DNA from: Geobacillus stearothermophilus ATCC 12980 | GTDB lineage: Bacteria; Bacillota; Bacilli; Bacillales; Anoxybacillaceae | Assembly (NCBI RefSeq): GCF_030369615.1 | Contig: NZ_CP128494.1 | Coordinates: forward strand, 2,251,501 to 2,315,500 | DNA length: 64,000 nt | Reading direction: 5' to 3' | Notes under the pieces: model-generated | Told to the model about the DNA's origin: nothing | What the model saw: only the letters and a program-made list of their open reading frames with translations | Databases searched by the model: none | Position numbers and translations under genes: made by a program | In this document: positions 8,176 through 15,280 of the stretch, piece after piece | Numbering within the stretch: the first letter of the stretch is position 1 | Layout of the letters: every line of letters starts with the position of its first letter

Positions 8176-8214
8176 AATAAATGCGGACATCTTGAGCCCA
8201 GAAAGGAGTTCAAT

Positions 8215-9201
8215 ATGAGACTACCATCCATTCTTTTGTCTTTCCTTTTGGCGGCAAGCGCCTGGCTATACGGCTGCCAAGCAAAACCGGAGGCACATAA
8301 GGCCCAAACATCGAACGACCCATTGACGATTTATACAACCGTCTATCCGCTTGAAGACTTTACGAAAAAAATCGGCGGCGACGCCGTGAACGTCAAAAGC
8401 GTTTACCCGCCGGGAGTAGAAGCCCATACGTTCGAACCGACACCCAAAACCGTGCAGCAGATTGCCGATGCGGACGCCTTCATTTACATTGGCCACGGGA
8501 TGGAACCGTTCGCCGAAAAACTGCAGGAAACATTACAAAATGAGCACGTCCGATTTCTCGTTGCCACAAACGGCATCGAATTGCTTGAATCGAACCATGA
8601 ACAGGAGCATGCGCATGGCGAAGGGCACAAAGATGAACACGGAGAGGGACATGAGGAAGAACATGGCCATGAACACGGAGACAAAGATCCTCACGTATGG
8701 CTTGACCCCATCCGATCCATTTCGATCTCCGAGAACATCCGCGATTTGCTGATGGAACTGAAACCTGAAAAAAAAGACCTGTTTATGCAAAACTTTGAAA
8801 CGTTAAAGATGAAACTCGAGCGCCTTGACGGGCAATTCCGTTCAACAGTGGAGAAAGCTCCCAGAAAAGAGATACTCGTTTCCCATCAAGCTTACGGATA
8901 TTGGGAAGATCGCTACGGAATCAAACAGCTGAGCGTTTCCGGGCTTTCTCCGAGCAACGAACCATCGCAAAAAGAGCTGACTCAGCTCATCCAGACAGCC
9001 AAACAGCATCACATCCGCTATGTCATTTTCGAACAAAATGTTCATCCCAAAACGGCGGAAGTGATTCAGAACGAAATCGGCGCCAAGCCGCTCCGTCTGC
9101 ATAACTTGGAATCGCTGACCGATGAAGATCGAAAAGCCCACAAAGATTACTTTGCTCTTATGGCCGAGAATCTCCGCGTGCTGCAAAAAGCTCTTTATTG
9201 A
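8215..9201 (+). CDS. znuA: Zinc ABC transporter substrate-binding lipoprotein (ZnuA/AdcA)
   Basis: A 328-residue cluster A-I metal-binding lipoprotein. The signal ends LYGC with Cys21 as lipid site. Family motifs include TTVYPLEDFTKKIGGD, VEAHTFEPTP and DPHVWLDP, with a His/Glu/Asp-rich loop at about residues 125-158 (HGEGHKDEHGEGHEEEHGHE) typical of zinc rather than manganese binders. AGAAAGGAG precedes ATG 8215. The Zur box at 8155-8175 indicates induction in zinc limitation. No permease or ATPase gene follows, so it must work with components encoded elsewhere. Confidence 0.92.
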   Translation: MRLPSILLSFLLAASAWLYGCQAKPEAHKAQTSNDPLTIYTTVYPLEDFTKKIGGDAVNVKSVYPPGVEAHTFEPTPKTVQQIADADAFIYIGHGMEPFAEKLQETLQNEHVRFLVATNGIELLESNHEQEHAHGEGHKDEHGEGHEEEHGHEHGDKDPHVWLDPIRSISISENIRDLLMELKPEKKDLFMQNFETLKMKLERLDGQFRSTVEKAPRKEILVSHQAYGYWEDRYGIKQLSVSGLSPSNEPSQKELTQLIQTAKQHHIRYVIFEQNVHPKTAEVIQNEIGAKPLRLHNLESLTDEDRKAHKDYFALMAENLRVLQKALY

Positions 9202-9297
9202 AATACAACCGCCTGCCTCTTTCGATTCGTGGGCTTTCTCATTCTGGCGTTTGTTTATGCACGATAAGCGCTATGTACGGCCAAAACAACAAGGAAA

Positions 9298-9327
9298 AAG
9301 GTGTCCCCAACACGCGTGGGACACCTT
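9298..9327. terminator. Terminator between znuA and the cytochrome-like gene
   Basis: A 10-bp perfect stem (9298-9307 with 9318-9327). Read on the minus strand it is followed by TTTTTCC, so it ends the minus-strand gene at 9395; on the plus strand the tail is CCTTTA and it may also serve znuA. Confidence 0.65.
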
Positions 9328-9394
9328 CCTTTATGACGTGCGATCTTCTGCCCTGCAGAAAGAAAAGCACCCTTTTCCTCACCCATCACTCTCA

Positions 9395-11353
9395 CTATTG
9401 CAGCGAGCGGACATAGGCCGCAATGGCCGCAATTTCTCCCGGCGTCAATGTTTGCATTTCTTTCGTCCGATGGCGCCGGATTGCTTCCTCGATCGTTTTC
9501 GCGCTGCCGTCATGCAAATACGGGGCTGTCGCCCATACGCCGCGCAGCGTCGGCGTATCCCACTGTTTGGGCGTCCGCGGGTTTGTGAACCGGGCGCGGG
9601 CGTCGCCTTTGGAGGCGCGGTCCTTCGGATTGGCCGTGCCGATATCGTGCAAGTAGGCGGTATTGGCAGTCGTCAATTTCCCGTCCGGCCCGACCGCCTT
9701 GACGCTGTCAGTGAAATACTCGCCCCCATGGCAGCTTAAGCAATTCCCTTTCCCGTTAAACAGGCGCTCCCCTTCCTTCGCTTCCGCCGTCAAGCTGCCG
9801 TCCGCCTTTCGATACGGGCTTTTCGGCACGGGGAACGAACGCGGGTCGTTCAAGTAGGCGAGAATGGCGTCAAACATATGCTGGACGTTCGGCGGCAGCG
9901 GCTTGGACGGGTCGATCGCCGTCATGCCGCCCATCTCGCCTTGCACCGTATGAATGTAGTCGGTAAAATCGTCGCGCGAACCATCCCACATAAACAGCCC
10001 GGTTTTCGTCGTCAAAATATTGCTCGGCACGTTGCGCGGCCCTTTCGCCGTCATGAGCGTCAAGCCGTTGATGTCGCCGTCGCTATGGCACGAAGCGCAG
10101 CTCATCCAATTGTTTCCTGTAATGTTGATGGCAAACTCGTCGCTGTTGGCGCTGTAAAAGATCGTTTTTCCTTCACGCACGAGCGGGGAGAGCGAATCTT
10201 TCGCAATGAGGCGGATCGTGCCGCTCTCCTGCTTCGCTTTCGCATATGGGCTTTTTCCTCCGGTTTTGATCACGGCCAAATCATGGCTCATGGCGTTGTG
10301 GACGTAAAGCGTCTTCCCATCCGGCGAAATCGCGATCCCGCGCGGATTGTTGCCTTGGATGCGTCGCAAAATTTGCGTCGCCTTGCCGCCGCGGCGCAAG
10401 TCAAAGACGACGAGATCCTCGCTTCCAGACATGACCGCGTACGCTTTGCCGCCGTCCGGGGAAAACGCCACATCGTACGGATTGGAGACGATGATCGTCT
10501 CGTTATGAACATCAGTGACATTGATCGCGGCAAACAGCTCTTTCCGCTCGTCCGGCAACTCAACGTCGTTCGTCACATCAATGACCGAGATGGCCGGAAA
10601 CACCGTTTCCTCAAATTGGATCGGCGTATCGATGTTCGTCAATAAGTGCGGAATATACGCTTTTTTGCCGTCCGGGGCGATGACGATTTGCTCAAGCGTG
10701 TTCGGAATGCCTTGGCTCTTTTTTCGATCGGCTTTATCCGGCGACGGGGCGAGGGCGATTTCCTTGACCGCCCGCCGTTTCTTTGTGTCAATCACGGTGA
10801 CTTTAGCCGCCAAATATTGCGTCACGTACAGCTTCCTTCCGTCCGCTGTCAGCGCCAGCGCCCGCGGCCGATCGCCCACTTGGATGTCTTTGATCCGCTT
10901 CCCACTCTCAGCGTCAAACACCGAGACCGTGCCCGAGCGGTAGTTGGCGACATATACTTCCTCCCCATCTGGACTGGTGACGATGCCGAACGGCTCGATC
11001 CCCGTTTTCCAACGGTCAACGACTGTCCGCTTGTCAAGCGATACGACGTCCACTTCATCATCGTACATGCAGGAAACATACAGCGTCCGTCCATCCGGGC
11101 TGAGCGCCAGCTGGCGCGGTTCGCGGCCGACGGGAATTTCCGCTTCCTTCGTTTTGGTTTTCGCGTTGATGATTGTCACTGTATCCACATCGATGTTGGC
11201 GGTGTAGACATAGCGCCCGTCGCTGCTTACGGCGATGTTGTCGCCGTGCGCCGGGGCGTGTCTGACCACTTTCGGCTGCTCATGCCATGCCTTTTCGTCC
11301 TGACAGCCGGCCAACAGCGCGGCGATCGCCGCGGCGAACCACCATTTTCGCAT
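9395..11353 (-). CDS. Beta-propeller / di-CXXCH cytochrome lipoprotein, probably iron regulated
   Basis: A 652-residue lipoprotein; ATG 11353 gives the signal MRKWWFAAAIAALLAGC with Cys17 as lipid site. Residues about 35-380 hold repeated SPDG.. and YVANY..GTVSVFD motifs of YVTN-type beta-propellers. The C-terminal third carries two haem-binding motifs, CASCH (about residue 418) and CLSCH (about residue 537), plus PLRGVWATAPYLHDGS-like sequence typical of the MauG/di-haem peroxidase group. It would sit on the outer face of the membrane with covalently bound haem. A Fur-like box lies at 11378-11396. The substrate or electron partner is unknown. Confidence 0.75.
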   Translation of the reverse strand: MRKWWFAAAIAALLAGCQDEKAWHEQPKVVRHAPAHGDNIAVSSDGRYVYTANIDVDTVTIINAKTKTKEAEIPVGREPRQLALSPDGRTLYVSCMYDDEVDVVSLDKRTVVDRWKTGIEPFGIVTSPDGEEVYVANYRSGTVSVFDAESGKRIKDIQVGDRPRALALTADGRKLYVTQYLAAKVTVIDTKKRRAVKEIALAPSPDKADRKKSQGIPNTLEQIVIAPDGKKAYIPHLLTNIDTPIQFEETVFPAISVIDVTNDVELPDERKELFAAINVTDVHNETIIVSNPYDVAFSPDGGKAYAVMSGSEDLVVFDLRRGGKATQILRRIQGNNPRGIAISPDGKTLYVHNAMSHDLAVIKTGGKSPYAKAKQESGTIRLIAKDSLSPLVREGKTIFYSANSDEFAINITGNNWMSCASCHSDGDINGLTLMTAKGPRNVPSNILTTKTGLFMWDGSRDDFTDYIHTVQGEMGGMTAIDPSKPLPPNVQHMFDAILAYLNDPRSFPVPKSPYRKADGSLTAEAKEGERLFNGKGNCLSCHGGEYFTDSVKAVGPDGKLTTANTAYLHDIGTANPKDRASKGDARARFTNPRTPKQWDTPTLRGVWATAPYLHDGSAKTIEEAIRRHRTKEMQTLTPGEIAAIAAYVRSLQ

Positions 11354-11377
11354 TTCAATATTCCCCCGTTTTTTCAC

Positions 11378-11396
11378 GAAAATGATAACCATCCTC
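11378..11396 (-). promoter_or_regulatory. Fur-box-like sequence upstream of the cytochrome lipoprotein gene
   Basis: GAAAATGATAACCATCCTC matches the 19-bp Fur consensus GATAATGATAATCATTATC at 15 positions. It ends 24 bp before the chosen start codon, in the short gap after the preceding gene's terminator. Confidence 0.6.
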
Positions 11397-11410
11397 AATT
11401 TTACAAAGAA

Positions 11411-11441
11411 AAGCAGCGAATCTCAGTCGTATTCGCCGCTT
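11411..11441 (-). terminator. Terminator after the 692-aa lipoprotein gene
   Basis: An 11-bp stem (11411-11421 with 11431-11441, one G-U pair) lies just past the stop codon at 11450 and is followed on the minus strand by TTTTC. It separates this gene from the cytochrome gene, which has its own Fur-like box. Confidence 0.6.
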
Positions 11442-11449
11442 TCTTTCTG

Positions 11450-13528
11450 TTATTTGTTGCCGGATCCAACATTGACCTTGACCGTCCGCAACACCGGCGC
11501 CACGCCGTATGGGCCGCCGGCCGCCTGCACTTGCGGCACATGGTCGCGGTCAGTGTTGCCCAATTTTTTCCCTTTGATGTAGACATCTCCCGTATCCCAA
11601 AACTCACTTGCCTGCATCCCTTCCTGAAGCGTCGGGCCATCGACGATTCGGTCGTAAAAGTCGACGTAGCGGGAGATGATCGTTTCGCGGTCAAGGGATT
11701 TCGCCGTCTCATCCGCTTGGTCGTTGTTCAAGTTTTGCAGCGCCACGCGGAACACCCCCGACAACGCGCCGGCGAGCCACGGGGTGTACTTATCCTCTGT
11801 TTCTCCCGTATGGTACACGTGCCATTTTTGATCCCAAAAATGGCGGTCCATCGCCTCATAAACAAGGCGCGCCGCATCGCGGTACGCTTCGTCTTTCGTC
11901 GCCAAAAACGCCGCCGTCAGCCCGCGGATCGCACCAAGCTGGGCAAGAAGCGTCGGCTCGTCTTGATCCGGCCCTTGGCCGATCGTATAGCCGTTTTCGA
12001 CAAGCCCGTCTTTTCGCATCAAGTTGTGCATGATAAAATCCGCTTGCCGACGGATGAGCTCAAGCGCCCGCTTTCCTTCCGGCGTGCCAAGCCCTTTGGC
12101 GCTCTCTCCGCTCGCATAGCCGACCGGCATCCCGTCAATCGCCCGTTCGAAGATGCGGAGCGCTTCCATTGTATAGCCGGCTTGGAACGTATCGACCCGA
12201 TTTCCTTGCGTTCGCCCGTCATGTTCGGTCACAAACGCGCCCGCTTTTTCATTGAAATGCATGGCATCGATGTTGCGAAACACTTGCAGCAGCACGTCGC
12301 GGTTGACGGAATACGGGTCGTCGGCCACGCGGTCGTTGGCTGGATCGGCATCCACATTTTCTTTTGCCGCTTTCGGGAACGGTTTTCCGTCAAACACGGC
12401 CAAAAACGCGGGGTTTTGGTTTTTGTTTTCCGGCCGCTGGTCGGTCATGCCGAAAAACTCCGCCGCCGGCCATAGCATGAGCCATTGATCCTCAAGCAAG
12501 CTGCGGGGATCTTTGACGACCAACTTCGCCGCATCCGGCGCCAGCTCGCTTCCCCCTTCAGCCACTTCCACCGCGTGCGGCAAATAGACGAATCCCCCGC
12601 TTGGGTTGTAGCGACTACCGGCTGCCTTCGTCAACGCCTGTTGCTTCGCATCATAAAATAAATGGTCACGGATAAAAGCCAGCTTGTTCCATATTTGTTC
12701 CGTCAAAATCATCCCTTGCATCCCGTCGGCGGAACTGACGCCAAGAGCGACGTTCCCGCTTTGATCGTCGTTTGGCGTTTTCGCCTCCACCTCTTCATCG
12801 CTGTCTTTTTGATGAAAATTCCCCAAAAAGTCGCCGGCCCAAAGCGCTTGCTTCAAAAAGACACCGCCGTAAGCCGATGGCGTGAGCACTTTGTCCATTT
12901 TTCCGCGATCCCAGCGAAGCGATTGGAAATCGACTTGATAGACGGGAACGTATGTACCGTCGTCATTTTCCGCGTACACGTCCGTGTCAACCTTTTGCGC
13001 ATAATGCGGATCGCCGCCGGCGTACTCGATGAAGGTCGGGAACATGTTGCGGAAAATTTCCTCGCGCGGATAGCCGACGCTGTCCGCAAGCTCATAAAAA
13101 CGGTCGGCGAGTGCTTCATCGGCTGGCTTATGCTGCTGTTCGGCCCGTTGCTTGGCGATCGGGCCGTTGATGAGATGGAGCCCGAGCCCTGACTTTTCCG
13201 TCACCTCATACATGGCTTCCTCGGAATACTCGTATGACTCGATGCCGGCCGTATAGTCAAATTTCGTCGGCTCATCCGGCTTTCTCGCGTCAAGGGTGTC
13301 CAAATCAAGCCCGAGCCCTTCAGCGAGCGGTTCGCCCGAAAGTTCAAATTCCGAGTAGGCAAACATATTGCCGGCCGTATCAAAATGATCGTCCGCCACC
13401 GGCACGTGCAGGCGCGGCGCTTCCGCTGAACGGCCGTTCTCTTTCTCCCCGACGGCGGAACAGCCGGACGCCAAAAGCAGCGAGGCCGCCGCCGACGTGG
13501 CCATGACTTTCCAAGGCATGCGTTTCAT
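11450..13528 (-). CDS. Large lipoprotein of unknown function, probably iron regulated (692 aa)
   Basis: A 692-residue protein whose signal ends LLLASGC (Cys23 lipid site); ATG 13528 is chosen because GGGGGAG lies just upstream. I do not recognise a named family. The C-terminal half has repeated helix-pair patterns with aromatic and acidic residues (TFQAGYTMEALRIFERAIDG, YTPWLAGALSGVFRVALQ), suggestive of an alpha/alpha toroid as in six-hairpin glycosidases; that is inference only. A TTGAAT-N17-TATAAT promoter and a Fur-like box are directly upstream. It forms a block with the haem lipoprotein downstream and the DUF2325 unit upstream. Confidence 0.7.
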   Translation of the reverse strand: MKRMPWKVMATSAAASLLLASGCSAVGEKENGRSAEAPRLHVPVADDHFDTAGNMFAYSEFELSGEPLAEGLGLDLDTLDARKPDEPTKFDYTAGIESYEYSEEAMYEVTEKSGLGLHLINGPIAKQRAEQQHKPADEALADRFYELADSVGYPREEIFRNMFPTFIEYAGGDPHYAQKVDTDVYAENDDGTYVPVYQVDFQSLRWDRGKMDKVLTPSAYGGVFLKQALWAGDFLGNFHQKDSDEEVEAKTPNDDQSGNVALGVSSADGMQGMILTEQIWNKLAFIRDHLFYDAKQQALTKAAGSRYNPSGGFVYLPHAVEVAEGGSELAPDAAKLVVKDPRSLLEDQWLMLWPAAEFFGMTDQRPENKNQNPAFLAVFDGKPFPKAAKENVDADPANDRVADDPYSVNRDVLLQVFRNIDAMHFNEKAGAFVTEHDGRTQGNRVDTFQAGYTMEALRIFERAIDGMPVGYASGESAKGLGTPEGKRALELIRRQADFIMHNLMRKDGLVENGYTIGQGPDQDEPTLLAQLGAIRGLTAAFLATKDEAYRDAARLVYEAMDRHFWDQKWHVYHTGETEDKYTPWLAGALSGVFRVALQNLNNDQADETAKSLDRETIISRYVDFYDRIVDGPTLQEGMQASEFWDTGDVYIKGKKLGNTDRDHVPQVQAAGGPYGVAPVLRTVKVNVGSGNK

Positions 13529-13553
13529 AACTTGCTCCCCCATTTTATTTAAA

Positions 13554-13572
13554 AATAACGATTTTCATTTTC
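13554..13572 (-). promoter_or_regulatory. Fur-box-like sequence upstream of the 692-aa lipoprotein gene
   Basis: On the minus strand GAAAATGAAAATCGTTATT matches the 19-bp Fur consensus at 15 positions. It starts about 11 bp downstream of the -10 element at 13583-13588, where repressor binding would block initiation. Confidence 0.6.
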
Positions 13573-13575
13573 AAT

Positions 13576-13659
13576 CTATTTCATTATACGCCGGCGATTC
13601 CCTTCATTCAAAGCCGGAATCCGTTCCATCACATTCCGCCCGAGAAAGACGCTTTTCAT
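13576..13659 (-). CDS. Possible 27-aa peptide (MKSVFLGRNV...)
   Basis: ATG 13659 is preceded by GAAGGAGAAGAGGC, an unusually good ribosome site, and opens a 27-codon frame ending at 13576. The promoter of the large lipoprotein gene lies inside it, so the frame would be read only from upstream transcription. There is no recognisable family; it may be chance. Confidence 0.25.
   Translation of the reverse strand: MKSVFLGRNVMERIPALNEGNRRRIMK
13583..13611 (-). promoter_or_regulatory. Sigma-A-like promoter of the 692-aa lipoprotein gene
   Basis: On the minus strand TTGAAT (13611-13606), a 17-bp spacer and TATAAT (13588-13583) form a close sigma-A match, directly followed by the Fur-like box. Confidence 0.65.
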
Positions 13660-13675
13660 GCCTCTTCTCCTTCCC

Positions 13676-14164
13676 TTAAGCCGGAATCCACTCAATGCGG
13701 CGTCCGCCCGTCCATAAAAAGCAGCATTCCAGTTCGTTCGGACAACGTCCGATTGTTTTGCGGCATAAGGACGACGCCGTTTCTTTGCATCGCCGAATGG
13801 CTTCCTCTTCCTCACACCACAGCAGCACACGAACCCGGTCGCGGTAAACGATGTACAACTCCCGATCCGCTTCTTCGCCCAATCCGCCGTCCGCCAGCAG
13901 CAGCGGCTTGCATGCCGCCTCTTCCATCGAACCGAAAAACTGCAGCAAATGATCCGTCACCTTGGCCAACACAAGTCCGTAATGCAACGGCGTCGGAAAC
14001 ATCGACAAAGGAAGGAGCGAACGGTGCTGATCAATCAACCGGAGCAAGCAAAGCGGCGACCGCAGCGAAGGGGCGGTGTCGCAATACGCTTGAATGACGC
14101 GGCGAAGAAACCGGCGCAACGCATACGGCCAGACATCCAACGTCTCGTGATGGATAGACACCAT
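13676..14164 (-). CDS. Hypothetical protein, 162 aa, in operon with the DUF2325 gene
   Basis: A 162-residue soluble protein beginning MVSIHHETLDVWPYALRRFL, with eight cysteines spread along it (for example IQAYCDTAPS, SSLCRKTIGRC, ELECCFLW). I recognise no family. ATG 14164 follows CAGGAGGCGAGCC, and the gene starts 18 bp after the DUF2325 stop codon, so both are expected on the Fur-controlled transcript. Cysteine content and context hint at a metal- or redox-related role, but this is inference. Confidence 0.65.
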   Translation of the reverse strand: MVSIHHETLDVWPYALRRFLRRVIQAYCDTAPSLRSPLCLLRLIDQHRSLLPLSMFPTPLHYGLVLAKVTDHLLQFFGSMEEAACKPLLLADGGLGEEADRELYIVYRDRVRVLLWCEEEEAIRRCKETASSLCRKTIGRCPNELECCFLWTGGRRIEWIPA

Positions 14165-14182
14165 GGCTCGCCTCCTGTTTGT

Positions 14183-14473
14183 TCATGCATGTTTTCCCAG
14201 CTGCTCCAACACGGCGTTTATCGAGCTCCATGACCGTTTCGCAAAATAAATAGGCTTGTCTTTGCTTTTCGCCTTCTCTTTCACTTTCTTCGCCAAATTA
14301 TGGTTCACGTAATCGATCATGACCAATATGGCGTCGACATGCTCCGGAATGTCGCGTTTCACCATATTCACTTTTCGTCCATTGAGATGAATGATTTCCC
14401 GGAATCCGGAACGCTCCAATTTATCGGTAATATGGCCTAAATGATCGGCTCCGACAACAAGCAGTGATGCCAT
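14183..14473 (-). CDS. DUF2325 domain protein, Fur-box controlled
   Basis: A 96-residue protein (MASLLVVGADHLGHITDKLE at the start) matching DUF2325, a small Rossmann-like domain of unknown function that ends with a conserved lysine/arginine-rich segment such as KPIYFAKRSW. ATG 14473 is 8 bp from AAAGGAGG; a GTG one codon earlier is possible. The promoter at 14509-14538 holds a Fur-like box between its -35 and -10 elements, so induction under iron limitation is the simplest expectation. It begins a two-gene unit with the 162-aa protein. Confidence 0.78.
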   Translation of the reverse strand: MASLLVVGADHLGHITDKLERSGFREIIHLNGRKVNMVKRDIPEHVDAILVMIDYVNHNLAKKVKEKAKSKDKPIYFAKRSWSSINAVLEQLGKHA

Positions 14474-14508
14474 CACGAAAACCTCCTTTGCTCGCTTCTT
14501 TCTTTTTT

Positions 14509-14538
14509 ATTTTAATTGAGAATGATTTTCTATGTCAA
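14509..14538 (-). promoter_or_regulatory. Promoter of the DUF2325 unit with embedded Fur-like box
   Basis: On the minus strand TTGACA (14538-14533), an 18-bp spacer and TAAAAT (14514-14509). The spacer contains a box read on the plus strand as TGAGAATGATTTTCT (14517-14531), 12 of 15 matches to the Fur 7-1-7 core TGATAATNATTATCA. Confidence 0.65.
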
Positions 14539-14539
14539 T

Positions 14540-14799
14540 TATAACAAGAGATATTTTCATCATTTTTTTGGACGATGAGCCCCCGCTTCAACGATGGTAA
14601 AGAAGGAAACGCCATTTCTGCACGAAATCCTTCTTTTATATTTGGGGAGGCGTGGGAGAACAACCATGATGGAAGCTGTCGATTGCCCCTGCTTCCGTTG
14701 ATCCCAAGCGGGAGTCTTCTCGATTAGAGATGGATAAAATGCCTGCAAATGCGTCAAACTATAGACGCGGGCGATTTCATCACGACAAGGGGGATGACC
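14540..14799. other. Intergenic region with no recognised gene
   Basis: Apart from the divergent regulatory region of the DUF2325 unit at its left end, nothing beyond the ribosome site of the DUF1540 gene is recognised here. Confidence 0.5.
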
Positions 14800-14961
14800 A
14801 TGGCGAAAGATGTTCTTTGCGAAGTGCGCAACTGCCATTATTGGGCGGAAGGGAACCGTTGCAGCGCGGAGTCCATTTATGTGGTCAGCCATGCCGGAAA
14901 CATGGCGTCTGATTCGTCGGAAACGGACTGCAAAACGTTTACTCCTTCCAATGAAGCGTAA
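14800..14961 (+). CDS. DUF1540 domain protein, 53 aa
   Basis: A 53-residue protein beginning MAKDVLCEVRNCHYWAEGNR. The four cysteines (VLCEVRNC, NRCSAE, ETDCKTF) fit the DUF1540 pattern, a small cysteine domain presumed to bind metal, common in spore-forming Firmicutes. ATG 14800 is selected because AAGGGGGATGACC precedes it and the cysteine domain begins immediately; the frame is open further upstream without a ribosome site. Function is unknown. A GC-rich hairpin follows at 14976-15005. Confidence 0.75.
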   Translation: MAKDVLCEVRNCHYWAEGNRCSAESIYVVSHAGNMASDSSETDCKTFTPSNEA

Positions 14962-14975
14962 CGATTCAGCAAATA

Positions 14976-15005
14976 AAGCGCTGCCCGGTGTTGCGGGCGG
15001 CGCTT
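14976..15005 (+). terminator. Possible terminator after the DUF1540 gene
   Basis: A 12-bp stem with one T-G pair (14976-14987 with 14994-15005). No T run follows, so terminator function is uncertain. Confidence 0.35.
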
Positions 15006-15027
15006 GCATCGTTAGAGGGGGATGACG

Positions 15028-15228
15028 GTGGACAAGCGCGCCAGTCTCATTCAAGCGTTCCAAAAGGAAATGAAGCGGACTCGCCCGATGGCGTCCCCAC
15101 GTTGCATCGACTCGTTCGCCAATTTGTGGGAGTACGAATTCGGTTCGTTCGAGACGCTGCCGCCGGATTTGAAACGGCTTGTCGCTTATCGAGCGGCTGA
15201 GATCGGATGGACGGATGATGACGTGTAA
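15028..15228 (+). CDS. Hypothetical protein, 66 aa
   Basis: A soluble 66-residue protein starting with GTG 15028 (VDKRASLIQAFQKEMKRT). AGAGGGGG sits at the right distance for this GTG; the ATG at 15022 directly abuts the ribosome site and is less likely. It contains an amphipathic helical N-terminus and an acidic end (GWTDDDV). I recognise no family. It converges on menE, with a shared imperfect hairpin at 15245-15280. Confidence 0.55.
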   Translation: MDKRASLIQAFQKEMKRTRPMASPRCIDSFANLWEYEFGSFETLPPDLKRLVAYRAAEIGWTDDDV

Positions 15229-15244
15229 GGCGGGCAAACAGACG

Positions 15245-15280
15245 AAGCAAGCGCCCTGCTTAAAGACGGGACGCTCGCTT
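15245..15280. terminator. Possible bidirectional terminator between the 66-aa gene and menE
   Basis: An imperfect stem of about 13 pairs with two mismatches, overlapping the menE stop codon and followed by TTTT on the plus strand. Confidence 0.4.

Noticed and set aside
10646..12475. A 609-codon open frame on the plus strand opposite the two lipoprotein genes
   Set aside because: It is the mirror of two clearly coding minus-strand genes with signal peptides and domain motifs; GC-rich codon use creates long antisense frames.
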